Shown here piece by piece: positions 1-12,299 of a stretch of DNA of 64,000 bases. How positions within the stretch are numbered: position 1 is the stretch's first letter; every line of letters starts with the position of its first letter. The stretch spans positions 8,313,694 to 8,377,693 of the forward strand of contig CM033120.1 of the NCBI GenBank assembly GCA_019321725.1. The letters are read 5' to 3'. The notes beneath the pieces were generated by a model. That model was given only the letters and a program-made list of their open reading frames with translations. It did no database searches and was not told where the DNA came from. Both the position numbers and the translations under genes were made by a program. This DNA comes from Paulownia fortunei (lineage: Eukaryota > Streptophyta > Magnoliopsida > Lamiales > Paulowniaceae).

Positions 1-62
1 TTTTGTTTGTTTGGTAATTTAGATATGTTATTACACAATATTGTTATTTAGATAATTATTTA

Positions 63-1993
63 GGGATAAATCAAAAAAAGAAAAACCATGTGTTTTAGCA
101 AAATTGCTAAAAATTCCATATGTTAAAAAATAGCCAAAAAACCTCGTGTTAATAAAAATTATGTAGATTTGCCACCGACCTCAACTAAAATTATTGGCAT
201 TAGTTTTTTAAGTAAACTGACCGTATGTTCTTGAAAATTCAACCGTTGGATCTAAAATGGCTTATATCAATCATTAGATCTTATTAATTATTCATATTTT
301 ATTTTTTTTAATTATTTCTATTTTTTTTTCTTTTCAAATATATATATGGTCAACATATAAATATACATATATACATATTATACATGTACATATGCATAGG
401 TATGCATGTGAAGAAGAAAAGAGGGGCAATGGCGACGAGGGAGGGCTGGGCTTGCCGATTGAGGGGTAGGGGGAAGAAGAATAAGAAGAAAAAGAGGAGG
501 ATAGAGTATCAGCGGCGATTTGGCTCGTTAGCGGGGGATGGGGGAAGAAGAAAATAAAGAAGAAGAAGAAAAATAAGAAGAGGAGAATGATGGGAAAGTG
601 GCGACAGTGGCGGTGACTGGCTCGGCAACGAGGGTAGGGGTGGATTTGGTTCGGCAGCGACTTGGCTCGGTGGCGGGGGGTGGGGGTGGATCTGGGTTGG
701 TGTGTGGGCGGGTGGGTGGGGGAGGAAGAAAAGAACAAGAAGAAGAAGAAAAAGAAGAAGAGGAAGAGGACGGGAGAGTGGCGACAGTGGCGGTGATTGG
801 GCTCGGCGGCGAGGGTGGGGGTGGATTTGGGTTGGTGTGGTAGGTGGGTGGGTGAAGAAGAAGAAGAAAAAGATGATGATGAGAGAGTGGGCGGTGGCGG
901 CTGTGCGAGGGTTGGGCTGGGCTGGGTGGCGGCCGATTGGTGGTGGTAACAGTACAGTAGGATGAGGGGGAAAACAAAGAAAAAAAATGAAAAAAAAAAA
1001 CAAATAATTTTAAATTAATTAAAATCAAAAATTAATTTTAATTAAAATTTAATAAAAATAAAAAATTAATTTTAATTTAAATTGAAAGGGTAAAATTTAT
1101 TTCCTTGTAATTTTCCAGCAATTTTCTATAATTTCATTGTAACTTTTTATTAATTTTTTTGGAATTGTTCTTTAATTTTTTGAAATAGTTATATATTTTT
1201 CTATTAATTTTCAAAATTGTTATGTAACTTTTTTGGAATTTTTTAATATTAATGGAATTTTAATAAAATTTATACTAATATATACTTTTCTCTATTTTTT
1301 ATAAATAGGGAAAATTTGATAATTCTAAATATTACTTCTTATAATTTTTAATAATTATAAATAAATATTACTTTTGAAGTATTTTTCTATAATTTTTTAT
1401 ACTTTTTTTTTGTCATTTTTTGTAAATTTTGTAATGTTTCGTAATTTTTATGTAAATTTCTGTAAATTCCTTGTAATTTTATGTAATTTTTTATCATTTT
1501 TTTGTAATTTGTTTATAATTTTTCTATAATTTTTGTAAGTTCCTTGTAATTTATTTAATTTTTTGTCATTTTCATAAAAAAATATTTATATTAATGAATT
1601 AAAATTCAATTAGCTTAAATAACTCAAAAGGAATCATATTATATTAGTGATAATCCAATTAGCTAAAATAATTCAAAAAAACAAACATATTATCACTTAA
1701 TTAAAATGGTATTGTAGTCATTTCCAAGTTCAATTTAAATCAAATGAAGGAATCATATATATAAAGATTGCACGAAGTATAATAGTCATTTCTATGGTCA
1801 AATTTTGTCAAATAAAGGATTTTTTAATCCCATTCTAATTTCCAGGTACATGCACAAAACATTTGTCATCTTTGATGGAATAAGGGGCAAAAGGCTGATT
1901 TTTTGAAACCACAAGGGATGTTTTAGGCTATTTTCGTAACTGATGGGGTTTTTAGCAATTTCACTAAAATATAATTTTTTTTAGATTTATCCC
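63..1993. mobile_element. Mutator-like non-autonomous TIR element with 9-bp TSD
   Basis: The left end starts GGGATAAATC and the right end finishes GATTTATCCC, and the inverted similarity continues inward for roughly 90 bases, including the shared cores AAATTGCTAAAAA and ATAGCC. The nine bases AATTATTTA lie directly outside both ends (54-62 and 1994-2002), a perfect target-site duplication of the length typical of Mutator-like elements. No transposase is visible inside. The interior is a GC-rich purine-biased block (about 400-965) followed by AT-rich sequence rich in TGTAATTTT motifs. The element is therefore non-autonomous. The superfamily call rests on the 9-bp duplication and long TIRs, not on a transposase. 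Confidence 0.8.
400..965. repeat. GC-rich 180-bp tandem repeat block inside the MULE
   Basis: A GC-rich, GA/GGT-rich island sits in otherwise AT-rich element DNA. The sequence AGTGGCGACAGTGGCGGTGA occurs at 597 and again at 777, giving a 180-bp period, and each unit ends in GAAGAAGAAG-type purine runs. About two diverged units are visible. Short open frames on both strands encode only low-complexity Pro/Ser- or Gly/Arg-rich peptides with no recognisable domain. It may be a captured genomic fragment (Pack-MULE style), but no parent gene is recognisable. Confidence 0.6.
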
Positions 1994-2002
1994 AATTATT
2001 TA

Positions 2003-3071
2003 GAAATATTATTGGAATCTTGCTGGAAATTTGTTGGTTGCAATGTTAGCGAATTTGTAATATTGCTGAAAAATCTTTTGGTTGTTAGGTTGGATATAAT
2101 GTTAGTAAATTTATGTAATTTTTCTTGTAATGTTCCCTGTATTTGTTTGTATATTTCTGTAATTTTCATTGTAATTTGTGATAGTTTTCTATATTTTTTA
2201 TTGTAATTTGAGGTAGTTTTCTACAATTATCTTTGTAATTTTTTTTGTAATTTTCATTGTAATGTTTTGGTCGTTTTTCTATAAATTATCCTAATTAGTC
2301 ATGTAATTTTCTGTAATTTAACGGAATTGTTATGTGATTTTTTTGTAACTTCTTTTAAATTTTCCTTGTAAGTTTCTCTAATTTTTAAGGAATTTTCTGA
2401 AATTGGTGCGTAGAATTTTTAATCAAATTTTTGGATTTGGTATGTAAGTTTTCTGGAATTTTCTGAAATTATATGTATTTTAATGAGTTTTTAGTAATTT
2501 TAATTGATTTTTTTAGTTCTTATATAAAAAATTTGTAATTTTTTCAGTGTATATTTTAAAGTCTTTTTCCAAAATTCGTAAGCAAAAAAGCTTTTTATGA
2601 CAAAAACCTTTTTATTGAAATAATCTCAAGTTGAAATAAGTGGAATAGTCTCAAGTTAAAAATATAACTTTTGAATTCTATGTAAAAATAGTTAATTATA
2701 TATCATTTTTAAATTTTAAAAATTAAGAAAATAGGTCTAATTGAGTTTTTAATCCATTTATCACTTAATTAAAAGGATATAGTAGTTATTTTTAGATTCA
2801 AATTCATTTAAATGAGAAAGCATATATGTATATAGTGTTGGAAGGGGTATAGTAATTATTTTTATGGTCAACCTCAGTCAAATGAAGGGTTTTTCGAATC
2901 CTCTTCTCATTTTCATCGCGTGCACAATATATTCATTAATTTTGATGGAAAAGGGTTTTTTTTACTATTCTTTAAAAACACGAAGGAGGTTTTAGACTAT
3001 TTTTGTAATTGAGGAGATTTTTAGCAATTTCATTAAAATATAAGGTTTTTTTTTTTTTTTACATTTATCCC
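2003..3071. mobile_element. Second, related MULE fragment (right end)
   Basis: Bases 2757-3071 are a diverged direct copy of 1690-1993, including the motif TTTTAGCAATTTCA and the terminal ATTTATCCC. The TGTAATTTT-rich stretch 2100-2560 echoes 1081-1580 of the first element. Only the right terminus is seen. Because the first element has perfect target duplications, the simplest reading is that it inserted into this relative, whose left end would be outside the window. Confidence 0.55.
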
Positions 3072-3469
3072 TTCATTAAATGTCTACTTTGAGAGAAATT
3101 CAAAGCTAAATTGTTTAATCTTTTTAGAAATTTAATAATTATTATTTAATAATTATTAATATTACAAAATTTCAATTAAAAATTCTTAATATTTATTATA
3201 TTATTCTCTGTCCTTATAAAAAATTAAATATATTGACTAAGTTGATCAGCATTCCAAAATTAGTTAAATCGTTTTTTTGTTAATGCAATAACTGGACATT
3301 CAACTTTACACGAAAATACCGTATCTTTGTCCATTTCATTTAAGAAATGGAAGACAAAAAGAGAACAAATTAATAAAAAGGAATGGCAGAAGGAGGAGAA
3401 AAATAGGAAAAAGGAAAAAAATAAAAAAAATAAAAAAGGAATCGGAAGACATAAATATCAATAAACAAT
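3072..3469. other. AT-rich intergenic region upstream of CGL160
   Basis: This stretch is AT-rich and purine-rich near its right end (A/G runs at 3340-3450). I see no ORF, repeat with boundaries or RNA gene. It presumably holds the distal promoter of the gene starting at 3632. Confidence 0.5.
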
Positions 3470-3477
3470 TATATAAA
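3470..3477 (+). promoter_or_regulatory. Candidate TATA box of CGL160
   Basis: TATATAAA lies about 160 bases upstream of the CGL160 ATG at 3632. It would place a transcription start near 3500 and give a pyrimidine- and CA-rich leader of about 130 bases, normal for a plant nuclear gene. Position and consensus are the only evidence. Confidence 0.45.
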
Positions 3478-3631
3478 GAATTTCCAAGTAGATAAATACA
3501 TAAACATCAAAGTTGTCAGTTGAACACAAAGCCATCTCAAAAGGCCATTACAAGTCCAAGTCCCAACCGGTATTTTTCCTCTTCAATCTTCTTTACCTCC
3601 GCCCAAACCCACACACACACAGACTGTGAGA

Positions 3632-6600
3632 ATGGCGGTAGTGAGCTGCTTCCTGTCAGTCACCTCCACGCCCACGCCTACATCCCAAGACTCCCCCAAT
3701 ACTTCATCTCCACCATCACCACCTTCAATCACAAGGCCGCCGACCAAGATCACACTGCCAGACAATAAGCAATTGAAATGGCCCACTCGGGTGGCCCCGG
3801 GGGATAATGGGGGCCCGCCCACCACCTCCAAGCTCAGTAGATACAGGGGCGGAGACGAGGACCCTCTTGCCTCTGATGACTATCTGTGGAACAAAGATTT
3901 CACGGGACGCATGAAAAGGCTCATTCAAGACCCTGATCATGATGCTGATGATATAACCTCTTGCCCTCTCTTTGCATCTGCTAAGGTTCATTCTCTTTTT
4001 GACCAATTATAATTTTTTTTTTCTCTTTTTCTTTTTTGGTTTTTTATTATTGGGTTGGTTTTGTTTGTTTTGTTTTCAGTTTTGTGTGTTTTGTTGGGGT
4101 TAATAGAGTTGTATATTCAGTAGAATGGAGAATTTTTCATGGATGTACAAAAGATAACAAGTGATAGAATATATAATTGGCTAGGCACACCAACAAGACT
4201 TTATCTGTAAAGATTTCGCCACTTAGATGGTTCTCAAGAAATCCAACTCATCCAAACTCCAGATACAAATTCTTCTAAAGACGCAAAAAATAGAAAGAAA
4301 TAAGATAAACTCAATTTTAGAAAGAAAAATGTAGATGATTTTCCAGCTCCTGTTTAAGTGCTAGACGGATATATAAACTTCCAAAAGATGTCTTGAATAA
4401 ACATCTTTTAAGACACCTTTCTGCAGAAAAATGCACTTTTTTCTTTACTAAATGGTATGGTTTTGAAAATCTAACAATCAAAGAGGTTATGCAGAACAAT
4501 TGACTAGTTGCATGGACCAGCTGAGTAGTCAGGCCCGCTGACTAGTCCAAAAACTGAGTGAAGTTTGAACTTAATTGCAGCCAATTAGTTAGTTCCCTGT
4601 TGTTGGAGTTGACTGGTTAGTCAGCTCCTGCTCTTTGGGAAATAAGACAATCAATGTGGGACACAATATATGATATGTAAACATGTACAACAGATATTGT
4701 TTTCTTTGGGAATTGGATTCTTGTACTAACATAATTTCTGCAGGTTTAACATTGTTTATGGATGCTCTGGCAGTCTTGTTGCTGACTCAAGTTTGTATCT
4801 TTTGTTAGTGAACTTCTAAGACATTTTATTATTTATTTAATTAAGTTAGTGTTCCATGAAGTACTGCTGTTTTAATTTTGTAATTTAGTTGCATAGTTGT
4901 TTATTCAGATTTCACAGTACAATTGGTTTTTATGGCCTTTGATTAGAACTTTATTTGGAGTGTCTGTGTCTGTGCTGATGATTAGAATGTTATTGGGGCC
5001 TTTTTTCTGAAATAGGAGGAGCCTTTTGGATTTCTCAGCTTGAATAGAGTCATAAGCCTGGACAAGTATGTCAAACTTTGTTGTTTCTTAACTTTTTACT
5101 TTGTTGGCAACTGCTTCACTTTTTAACCATGTAAGATTTCCTCTCTTTGAGAATGCAGTTTGGAAGTTGACTTAAGCGAAGAGCTAATGGCAGCTTCAGG
5201 ATCAGTAGTTATACAGCAAGTCGAGGAACAAGTATAGTTGAAACTTTAAGCTACTTTTGCTATTGTATTCTGTAGCACATATCATTTGCTCCTTCTACAC
5301 TCATTAGGAGCAAAATTATGTTAGACTGATGGCACTGTTGCTAAAAAATGGAGAGTGGCCCCAACACGTCGTGAGCTAGAGAAGTGGGATAGATCTACTA
5401 AGGCTGCAACTGGAGGCAGTGTATGCCATCTAGTTCTTTCAGATTTTCAACTTTCTTCACACTAGTACTGAAAATATTTTCTGCTGAATTGGTGTGCTTA
5501 TTTTGAAGTAATATACCTACTTATTATGTTAATTAACTCCTCTCTATGCTGTAATTTATAGTTTTCTTGCCCTACAGGATGTGATGCTTTGGGAATCTAG
5601 GCATCCTAGAGAGGATCCAGAAGTTTTGGCTGCTCAGTCAAGGGAACAGTATTTTAAAGTAATCATTTCCAGTAATTAATGCTGTTCTATATCCTCGTTG
5701 TTTTTTGATGAAGTTCTAAATATTCTCCTGTTGAATTGTCTTTTTAGTTGAAGGAGAAATTGCAATTACTCACGCTGGGAATTGGCAGTGTTGGAGTAGT
5801 CTCTGCCTATTTTTCTTATTCTCCATAAATTGCAGCAAGGTGACTAACTTAATACATGTAATGTGTTTTTAACTCTTCCCCTTGATGTATTTTACATACA
5901 TCCACATGGTACTATGATGCTGATGACACATGTTCGAAGGTTGTTTAACTTATGAAACTACTGCTTTAGGGGCTATAATCCTCAGCAAATAACATATCTT
6001 CTGGTCCAAATATGTTACATTTCTGATTGAAGTTCTGCTCCAGATGTAGAAATGGCATAAGCAATGGAAAAAACTGGCTAGAGCAAGAGCTATGCCACAT
6101 TAAATGATGTCATTATTTTAACTGCCAATATTTGATGTTCTCATTGTAAACTCATTCAGTTATGGTGCTGAGTTGCTTGGTTCTTTGGCGTACATGAGAA
6201 TGCTTGGGAACAGTGTGGATTCTGTGGTTGATGGAGCAAAAGGACTTGTCAAGTACGTTTCTTTCTTCCATTCCTCACAGATTTGAAAATCTTTTAGACA
6301 ATCAGCCCTGCAATGTGTATACTACGTTGTGGATTAGTTTTCTCGGCATGCTGAACCTGCATTTCATTCCTTATTGCCACTATTATTAGCAGATATATCT
6401 CAATGTGTAGTTCTCTGAGAGTGCAAAGCCAACATAATATAATGAAAAGTTGACTTCAGTTTAGTCCCAATGGAGAATGTAAATTTTTTACTTGGCTGCT
6501 TACTCACATGTATGACGTGTGCTTGATAAAGCATTTAATGGTTTATCTCAAAGACTTCCTTCAAATCAGAATAAGAGATAATGAACTGTGAAGGGAAGTC

Positions 6601-7629
6601 TTTCGGTATTTCTATCGTAATTACTCAGAAGAGGGGTTGCTTTTCATGATGTAGTAAGCGTACAATGTGGCACAGGAGGTATCTTTATTATGCTGCAAAT
6701 GGTTATACAATGTGGCGCACATCCTTGTTTTGTACATGTTGCACCATAAATTTGCAAGTTCTTGTCAGTTGGCCATAAAATTAGTCAGGCTGCTTGCATG
6801 CCATTTTTAATGCTTAGACTTGAACCTGAGTTAGTCAACTGATGTCTTTTTTTCTTTATCACACACAGACAATTGCTTTAATTCTATTTCTTGTAGAACC
6901 CCTCAAAATGTTTGAAATATCATATTTGATTCCTTTATGGTGCATTCTTACTACTCCAGCTCCAAAACGAAAAAGAAAAGTAGAGATATCATTTTTCATT
7001 CTTCAAGGGACATAATAGAAAAATTGTACAAAACCTCGCGTTTTCAACACTCAGCCAGATATTTTGTCCCGAGTGAAACTATACTTTCAATTTTGGAGAG
7101 AGCATAAATCGAGGATTTATGCATATGTTTAAACATGAGAATGTGTATTCAGACTATGAAAAATGTTATAAAGTGATCAATACTTGCTTACATCATCTCT
7201 CAACTTTAATCAGTTTTTGGTATGAAGTTACATATCATTGTTATGGCATTTAGAAGACCACGATGACTAGTCTATGCCCCATTCAGTTGGCTCATCAGAA
7301 CTTCTCATTTGCAGGGGTGCAATTGGACAGCCAAGGCTATTAGTTCCTGTTCTTCTGGTCATGTTATACAATGGATGGAACGTGCAAGTCATTCCAAGGG
7401 TATGGTTTTCCAACTCCCTATCTTCTTAACATGTCGAATGCCAAATCATGATTGCAATTTTGTATCTCACTGAAATGCTATCATCTGCAGGATTTTAGTT
7501 CCAGATTATGGATTCATGCACCTTGACTTGATTCCGATGCTTGTGGGGTTCTTCACATACAAGATTGCCACTTTTATGCAAGCTATCGAGGATGCAGTGA
7601 GTGCTGTTTGTGGAAAAACACTAGCTTAA
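3632..7629 (+). CDS. CGL160: CGL160, chloroplast ATP synthase assembly factor (9 exons; in-frame stop in exon 6)
   Basis: The protein is the green-lineage thylakoid factor that helps assemble the CFo c-ring and attach CF1. Exons inferred from splice sites and frame: 3632-3985, 5016-5065, 5159-5231, 5325-5420, 5578-5658, 5748-5839, 6160-6252, 7315-7383 and 7491-7629. They sum to 349 codons including the stop, close to the roughly 350-residue family length. Exon 1 has a Ser/Thr/Pro-rich transit-peptide-like start and the conserved WPTRVAPGDNGGPPTT and LWNKDF motifs. Exon 4 carries WRVAPTRRELEKWDR. Exons 6-9 carry the Atp1/UncI-like membrane part with about four hydrophobic segments (TLGIGSVGVV; GSLAYMRMLGNSV; RLLVPVLLVMLYNGWN; IPMLVGFFTYKIATF). 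A TAA at 5826-5828 interrupts the frame at codon 245, between membrane segments 1 and 2, where relatives have Glu. The intron after 7383 appears to use a GC donor. The annotated start is ATG 3632; an upstream GTG in frame is ignored. Identity is secure from my knowledge of the family; functionality is uncertain. Confidence 0.9.
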
Positions 7630-8739
7630 TTTGACATATTTATACTAATTGTCTCTTGTTACTACTGATAAACTTGCAGACATGCATTTACGTAATACAT
7701 AAAATTGTTCCAAGAGAAAAATTTCAAGTGACGGTGCTAATCTGTATCTCAAGAATGAAAAGGGATCTCTTATTTTGCCTCAATTTTTTCATTGAAGTAA
7801 AAAATCTAGCACCTGGTTTTTTCTCTTCATTCTCCGTCCTACATGTTTTTTCTGGAGATGTTCGAGGATTACTTGCACTCATGAAAAGTTTCTGTTATAT
7901 ATATTTGTTAATTCTTGTTTTATGAGATTATGAGATAGTGCAGAGCTATGACCTGTTAATAGTGAGGAACTCTCCCCCGGATACTCGGGCTTTGTTTTGT
8001 TTGGTCTTATTTCTAGTTATTATTGGAGAATATATTGAGGATGAAAATATCTTTTTTTGAAAGAAATGATATGATATATTGTTTATTATAGATATTTTGT
8101 CAATGTTGTTTGTTGTGGTTACTTAGAGATATTTTCAGTTGTAGATATCTTATATGTATTTTGTTAATATTATTTTGTTATAATTAATGTGGGTATAATA
8201 GAGTAAAGATTATTTGAATATTATAATTGATGTTGATATTTTTGGAAAATGAGAATACATTTTTTACAAAATACAAGTGGCAAACACATTTTTCTTTCCG
8301 CAAAAGAAAAATACAATTTTGAAAATGAAACCAAATAAATCCTTATGTTTTAGATCTCCATTAATCATTATGATTATGATTTTACCCAATTGCAATGAAA
8401 TCTACTCTTAAATAATCTTTTTTTTTAAAACAAAAACACCCAATCAAGGATGAGGGTTATGACAATGATTTTCAATTTGTATATCAATCAAAATATAGTA
8501 TACAGAGTTTGATAAAAGAAGAACGAAAGTAAAACTATGAATACTATTCTTTACAGTGTATGTTCTATGTAAGTTAGTGATCAACTCTATGAACTGTTTA
8601 TGTGAGTGTGAACCTAGTCAAAGTGAATCATGTAAATCTAAATGAGGGTAAGTCAAGTTGCTCGACTCTAAGTAATCCAATAACAGCTCTTGAAAGCTAT
8701 TGTGATGTGAAAGTCCTAGATGTTTTGGTGGTGCAAGCT
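7630..8739. other. 3' flank of CGL160, no gene seen
   Basis: It contains the probable CGL160 3' UTR followed by AT-rich DNA. An acceptor-like TTGCAG at 7674-7679 is followed by an open frame to 7925, but its product resembles nothing known and lies beyond a good stop codon. Confidence 0.4.
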
Positions 8740-9048
8740 TTATTTGCCAAAAAAATAGCAATTTATTTCTTCTTGGTGGATGTGTGTGATGAGAATATCC
8801 ATGTGCCGAATGATATATTTGCTCTTTCGAAACATCTCTTGAAGTCTCCAATGTTCGCATGCTATAGAGGAAATAAGGTGAATGACTCCTTGAGCATCCA
8901 GTTCGATCAAAGTCTATGTGTTCTTAGCAAGTTCAATTCCTCTAACTAGTGCAAAAACCTCAGCAAACATTCTTGTCTCAGTCCCAATAAAGCCTTGATA
9001 TGCCAAAATAAAATTGTCCAAGTAATCTCTTATGATACCACCTGCGCC
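8740..9048 (-). pseudogene. RNase H-like domain fragment (LINE or host-related), broken
   Basis: Read on the minus strand from 9048, the translation gives GAGGIIRDYLDNFILAYQG, then FAEVFALVRGIELAKN and LIELDAQGVIHLI. This is the plant RNase H-like (RVT_3-type) pattern found at the ends of LINE polyproteins and in derived proteins. At least one in-frame stop interrupts it (after AKNT) and the frame ends near 8740. No reverse transcriptase is visible nearby, so this is an isolated relic. Confidence 0.65.
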
Positions 9049-9721
9049 TCCCTGTCCTGTACCTAGACCTGATCGTAATTCCAGAACCGCCAATTCTATG
9101 GTATTCCGAACCGACGAGCCGGTTTTGATTAATTGCCAGTTTCGGTTAACTACCGATTCTATTTTCGGGTCCCACCCTTAATTTTTTTTTAATTTTAAAC
9201 TATGTTATGAAAAATTATAACTTAACTAACCATTACAACTTTTAAAAAACAAAAACAATGACTTGAAATCTTAAACTTAAATTTGAATGAAAAATTTTGA
9301 ACTTAAATTTCAAAAAAATATGGTTAATTTTTGAATTTAATGAAAAAATTTTAACTTAAATTTGAAAAAAAAATTGTTACCTAAAATTTAAATTATCAAA
9401 TATTCTAATTATAATAAATTTAGAAATTAAAAAAAAAGATGTTCAACTTGAAATCTGAAAGTTTAAACTTAAATTTCAATAGCTAAAATTTAAATTATAT
9501 AATTAAAAATTATTTTAAAAATTAAAAAAAGGGCTTGAACTTAAATTTAAATTGTTCGTATTCTCTTAGGGTATGGAGGAATCAAAATTCATGTAGTTCT
9601 CTTACCTTTTAACCATTCTTACCTTATGGAGTGTCGTGGCTCAATCACTTTCACCCGTTCCCATCGTTGTTCCGTCCATGTTCTCCTCTTGATCTTTTTT
9701 CGAATTCGACTGATCTTGTCT

Positions 9722-11706
9722 TCATACAGAGAACTTAATCCAATAATCAAGACATGTTTGAGCTTCTAAATTCTCGGGAGACAAGGTTGAGAGTTTTTCA
9801 CTCAATATATTGCTTCACGCACTGAAAACTTGCTGCACTGCAACGGTTGATACAAGTGAAGCAAGTATCTCCTTCGCCATCACGGACAAAATTGGAGAAG
9901 TTTGTTCCTTTTGTGACCACCATCGCAAAATATCAAACTCTCCAGCATTATCTGTCTCATTAAACTCAAATGAAATATTAAAATAACTTTCAAGTTCATA
10001 GTTGGAATTTAAGGATCCTTTAGGACGTTTAGTCCGTTCCTTAAATAAAAGTTGTGTTGTCTTAAACCTAGACCTACTACTATTACTAATTCTATGTATA
10101 TCAACTTGAGTTGTTTGTAAACCATATTTGGAATTATATTCATTATAAAATTTATTTAAAAGTGTTCTAACTTTAAAAATAATATTTTCTATATCTAAAG
10201 TATAATCATTTTCATAATTTCTTAAAATATTATAATAAATTATTAATATGTCTTGTAAATTATCTAATTTAAATTAGGGTAAAAAACAACAATAATTAAA
10301 TTAATATCTGGAATTTCAAAAAAATATTTTTTCCATTTCAACTGCATTGATAAAACACAATTTACTAAATTTTTATCTTCAGAGTTAATATTTTCATGTA
10401 AAACAAATACAATATTACTACAATTTAATAATATTAAATGAGAAATTGGGGAATAAACACAAGATAATTGTAAAGTAGCATCATTAAATATTTTTAAAAT
10501 ATTATAATTTTTTTCACAGATTGTACAATGATGTGAGTATAAATAAAAAGGAGTAGTAACAGTTTGTAAAAAAAAAAAGAGATAATAAATCTTTATAGTC
10601 GAAAGATTCTTCTAATAATCTATATGTTGAATTCTAATGGGTTGCAACATCCAGTAAAAAGTTTTAGGCCTCATACCGTTAGTCTTACAAAATTTAAACC
10701 ATTATTTATTAATGTGTGGATATGTCCATAAATAAAAAAATAATTATCTAATTAGTTTAAGTTGATTATCTAAAGTTTTAAATCATCTTGTACACATAAA
10801 TTTAAAATATGATATATACATCTAATATGAAAAAATTTATCACTAATTGATGGTTCACATGCAGCTTTAAGATCATTAATACTAGTATTATCAGTTGCAA
10901 CATTGTCAAATAATATTGAAAATATTTTATTAACTTAATTATAATTTTTTAATATTACAAATATAATTTGTGAAATATTTGCCTCTGTGCGAAGACCATC
11001 AAAAACTCTAAATACAAGTAATCTTTTTTAAAATATCCAAGAATTATCAATTCAATTACATGTAATACTCATATATGAATGTATTTGTCAATGTTCACTC
11101 CAAATATCACTACATAAAAAATATTATTATTTATATTGTTTAATATTTCTTTTAACTTTATTTTAGTTTTATTATATAATTTTTTACATGGCGTGTTAGT
11201 GTGGTTCGTAGAATACCTTTAACTACCGGATTATATATTATTTGAATTAATTCATTAAAAAAAATTATTTGCAAAACTAAAACTAAGATGTTTAACAAAA
11301 TAAATATAACTAATTTTCTCTACATCTAATATTATTATATTTAAATAAATAAAGATCATTACCTCCACCGACGTCGGAAGATGCGAATGACGGTATTTGA
11401 GTTTGGGTACAGTCAATGCCAAATTTCACCGGATTCTTCTTCTCCACATATCTTCTTAAGGATCCATAACTGTCTCCGGCTTGAAATTTGTAAAATTGTG
11501 AGCAATACTTACTTTTCTTGCATCTCTCCATTTGGAAGTGCTTTATCAAAATATTTGGTAAAAATGGAGGATTTGAGAGATGAAGTAGATCGAGTATAAA
11601 CATCACTTATTATTTCTTGAGCAATAAATAAGTGAGTTTGCTCTTTATCATTCAACTCAACTTCATAATCGATGTTGAGCCTTGGTTGCTCGTCGGTAGC
11701 AGACAT
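9722..11706 (-). pseudogene. hAT (Ac-like) transposase, degenerate
   Basis: The N-terminus starts near 11706 (MSATDEQPRLN). A BED-finger-like remnant follows, ending GSLRRYVEKKNPVKF around 11430-11470. The central block near 10850-11110 reads like the hAT core: IDNSW, RLLVFRVFDGLRT, LFDNVATDNTSINDLK. The C-terminal dimerisation region at 9722-9940 has FDILRWWSQKEQTSPILSVM and LASLVSTVAVQQVFSA. Stops and frameshifts are scattered throughout, so no protein can be made. Domain order along the minus strand is normal for the superfamily. The element around it probably spans roughly 9050-12150, but I could not fix the short TIRs or the 8-bp target duplication. Confidence 0.8.
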
Positions 11707-12299
11707 CTTTCCCTTACCTCTGTTGCTTGAATCAGATATTTTTTGATAAATGATGAAAATTTAGTATATAGAATTGAATAATGAATAATTGAAAATGAAT
11801 GAAATGAAATATGAAAAATGATTTAATGAAACAATTGAAATAATATAAAATATAGAATATTGAATTGAAAATGAATAATTGAGAGTAGAAAATTAGAGAA
11901 TTGAGAGTTGAGAATTAGAAAATTGAGATTTGAAAGTTGAAGTGTGAAAAAGAAATGAAGAGTGAGAGGGGTAAATATAGTGGGGAAATGAAAAAAAGAG
12001 AAAAAAAAAGGATGTTTGACCATTGGCAATGGTCAATTTAGCCGTTGGCAACGAATTTTTCCTATTTTATTTTTTATTATTTGGATTAAACCCGTAATCG
12101 ATTCGTGAACCCACGAGCCGATTAGAGTCCGATCCGTTGACCATGGATCGGTCCCTTAAATAGTCTTGAGAGTGTGGAGTATCTTCAAAATAAAGTAAGA
12201 CTCTTAAATGGAAGTGTATTGAGTATTTTCGAAATGCAGTGGTCTCTTGAATGGGAAGTGTGGGAACTTGCACCAGAATCCTCACTGACATTTGAATTA

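Noticed and set aside
334..1028. Long Pro/Ser/His-rich open frames on the minus strand
   Set aside because: They are readings of a GA/GGT-rich low-complexity block in several frames at once, inside a transposable element, with no domain or splice context.
4741..4795. Exon-like sequence after TTTCTGCAG in CGL160 intron 1
   Set aside because: It has no counterpart in the protein, and exon 1 joins exon 2 at 5016 with conserved text and phase.
3632..7629. Idea that the CGL160 stop marks a non-photosynthetic parasitic plant
   Set aside because: A single stop codon in one gene, with all other exons clean, cannot support this; an error or allele is as likely.
7656..7925. Possible tenth exon of CGL160 after TTGCAG at 7674
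   Set aside because: Exon 9 reads to a stop at 7627-7629 giving the expected family length. The downstream frame has no similarity to the family, although GTGAGT at 7597 could act as an alternative donor.
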